Shown here piece by piece: positions 63,775 to 64,000 of a stretch of 64,000 nt of DNA. A model generated the notes under the pieces. The model did no database searches and was not told where the DNA came from. It saw only the letters and a program-made list of their open reading frames with translations. The stretch's first letter is position 1; the number at the start of each line of letters is the position of its first letter. The position numbers and the translations under genes are program-made. Origin of the DNA: Glossina fuscipes (taxonomy: Eukaryota > Arthropoda > Insecta > Diptera > Glossinidae); assembly GCF_014805625.2 (NCBI RefSeq), contig NW_023998414.1, forward strand, positions 19,857,724 through 19,921,723, given 5' to 3'.

Positions 63775-64000
63775 AAAATTTAAAATAAAAATGAGTCGGA
63801 TACACATTGACAAAGAAGAAATATGAGAAGCGGGCAGACAGGACTGATTCTAAATTGAACATAATTACTTATTGGTTCCTCATTAATACCAGATTCCATA
63901 TAGGAGGAAGGAAGGAAACGAAATTATCTATTCTCACGGATGTCCTTTAATACCGTGGCAAACTATCTCCTTTCCGTTTTGTTATCACTTGCCATGAAGC

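Larger units (their letters stand above)
62124..64000. other. Region downstream of gene D
   Basis: Contains the presumed 3' UTR of gene D, a purine-rich tract (about 62290-62530), a minus-strand family A repeat (62660-62890) and a decayed Tc1/mariner element (63235-63774). ORFs here are short and follow the purine bias or the transposon. The gene cluster may continue beyond the window end. Confidence 0.5.

Noticed and set aside
1..64000. CRISPR arrays, operons, rRNA or intact tRNA genes
   Set aside because: None seen; repeated units are microsatellites or decayed eukaryotic repeats, and genes have spliceosomal introns.

Overview
The window is AT-rich, intron-bearing insect DNA from a fly. 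It has GT-AG introns of about 47-120 bp, TATA boxes, poly(A) signals, many (TA)n, (CT)n and poly(A/T) tracts, and one 400-bp assembly gap. The best-recognised gene encodes a near full-length orthologue of Drosophila Roughest (Rst/IrreC). Next to it is a short-chain dehydrogenase resembling Drosophila CG3603. In D. melanogaster rst is X-linked (band 3C), so this is probably Muller element A. Degenerate repeats of types common in calyptrate flies, and a cluster of fast-evolving secreted-protein genes, point to a calyptrate, with tsetse (Glossina) as my best guess. The species call is inference.

Layout. 1-35,171 has no confident protein gene. It is mostly simple repeats and decayed mobile elements. 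It probably contains the rst promoter, a non-coding first exon (tentatively ending at 11,414) and a first intron of about 24 kb. 35,247-37,845 is the five-exon rst coding region, followed by a long AT-rich 3' UTR. 41,687-43,682 is the three-exon dehydrogenase. 43,892-62,123 holds four genes (called A-D here) for secreted, very highly charged proteins that I cannot assign to a Drosophila family. A, B and C are on the minus strand and D on the plus strand. The spaces between them carry degenerate repeat copies (families A and B here), a tRNA-like SINE module, and two decayed Tc1/mariner-type elements.

The four secreted-protein genes are the most interesting part. Each has a TATA box 88-125 bp upstream of the ATG, a small first exon with a signal peptide, and a first intron in phase 1. 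Each encodes a low-complexity mature protein. In A, B and C an acidic block is followed by a basic block. Shared gene structure with almost no sequence identity suggests tandem duplication followed by very rapid divergence. It matches the published description of the tsetse milk gland protein family mgp2-10 (clustered genes, similar exon-intron structure, highly divergent, secreted). That link comes from recalled literature and gene structure, not from a sequence comparison.
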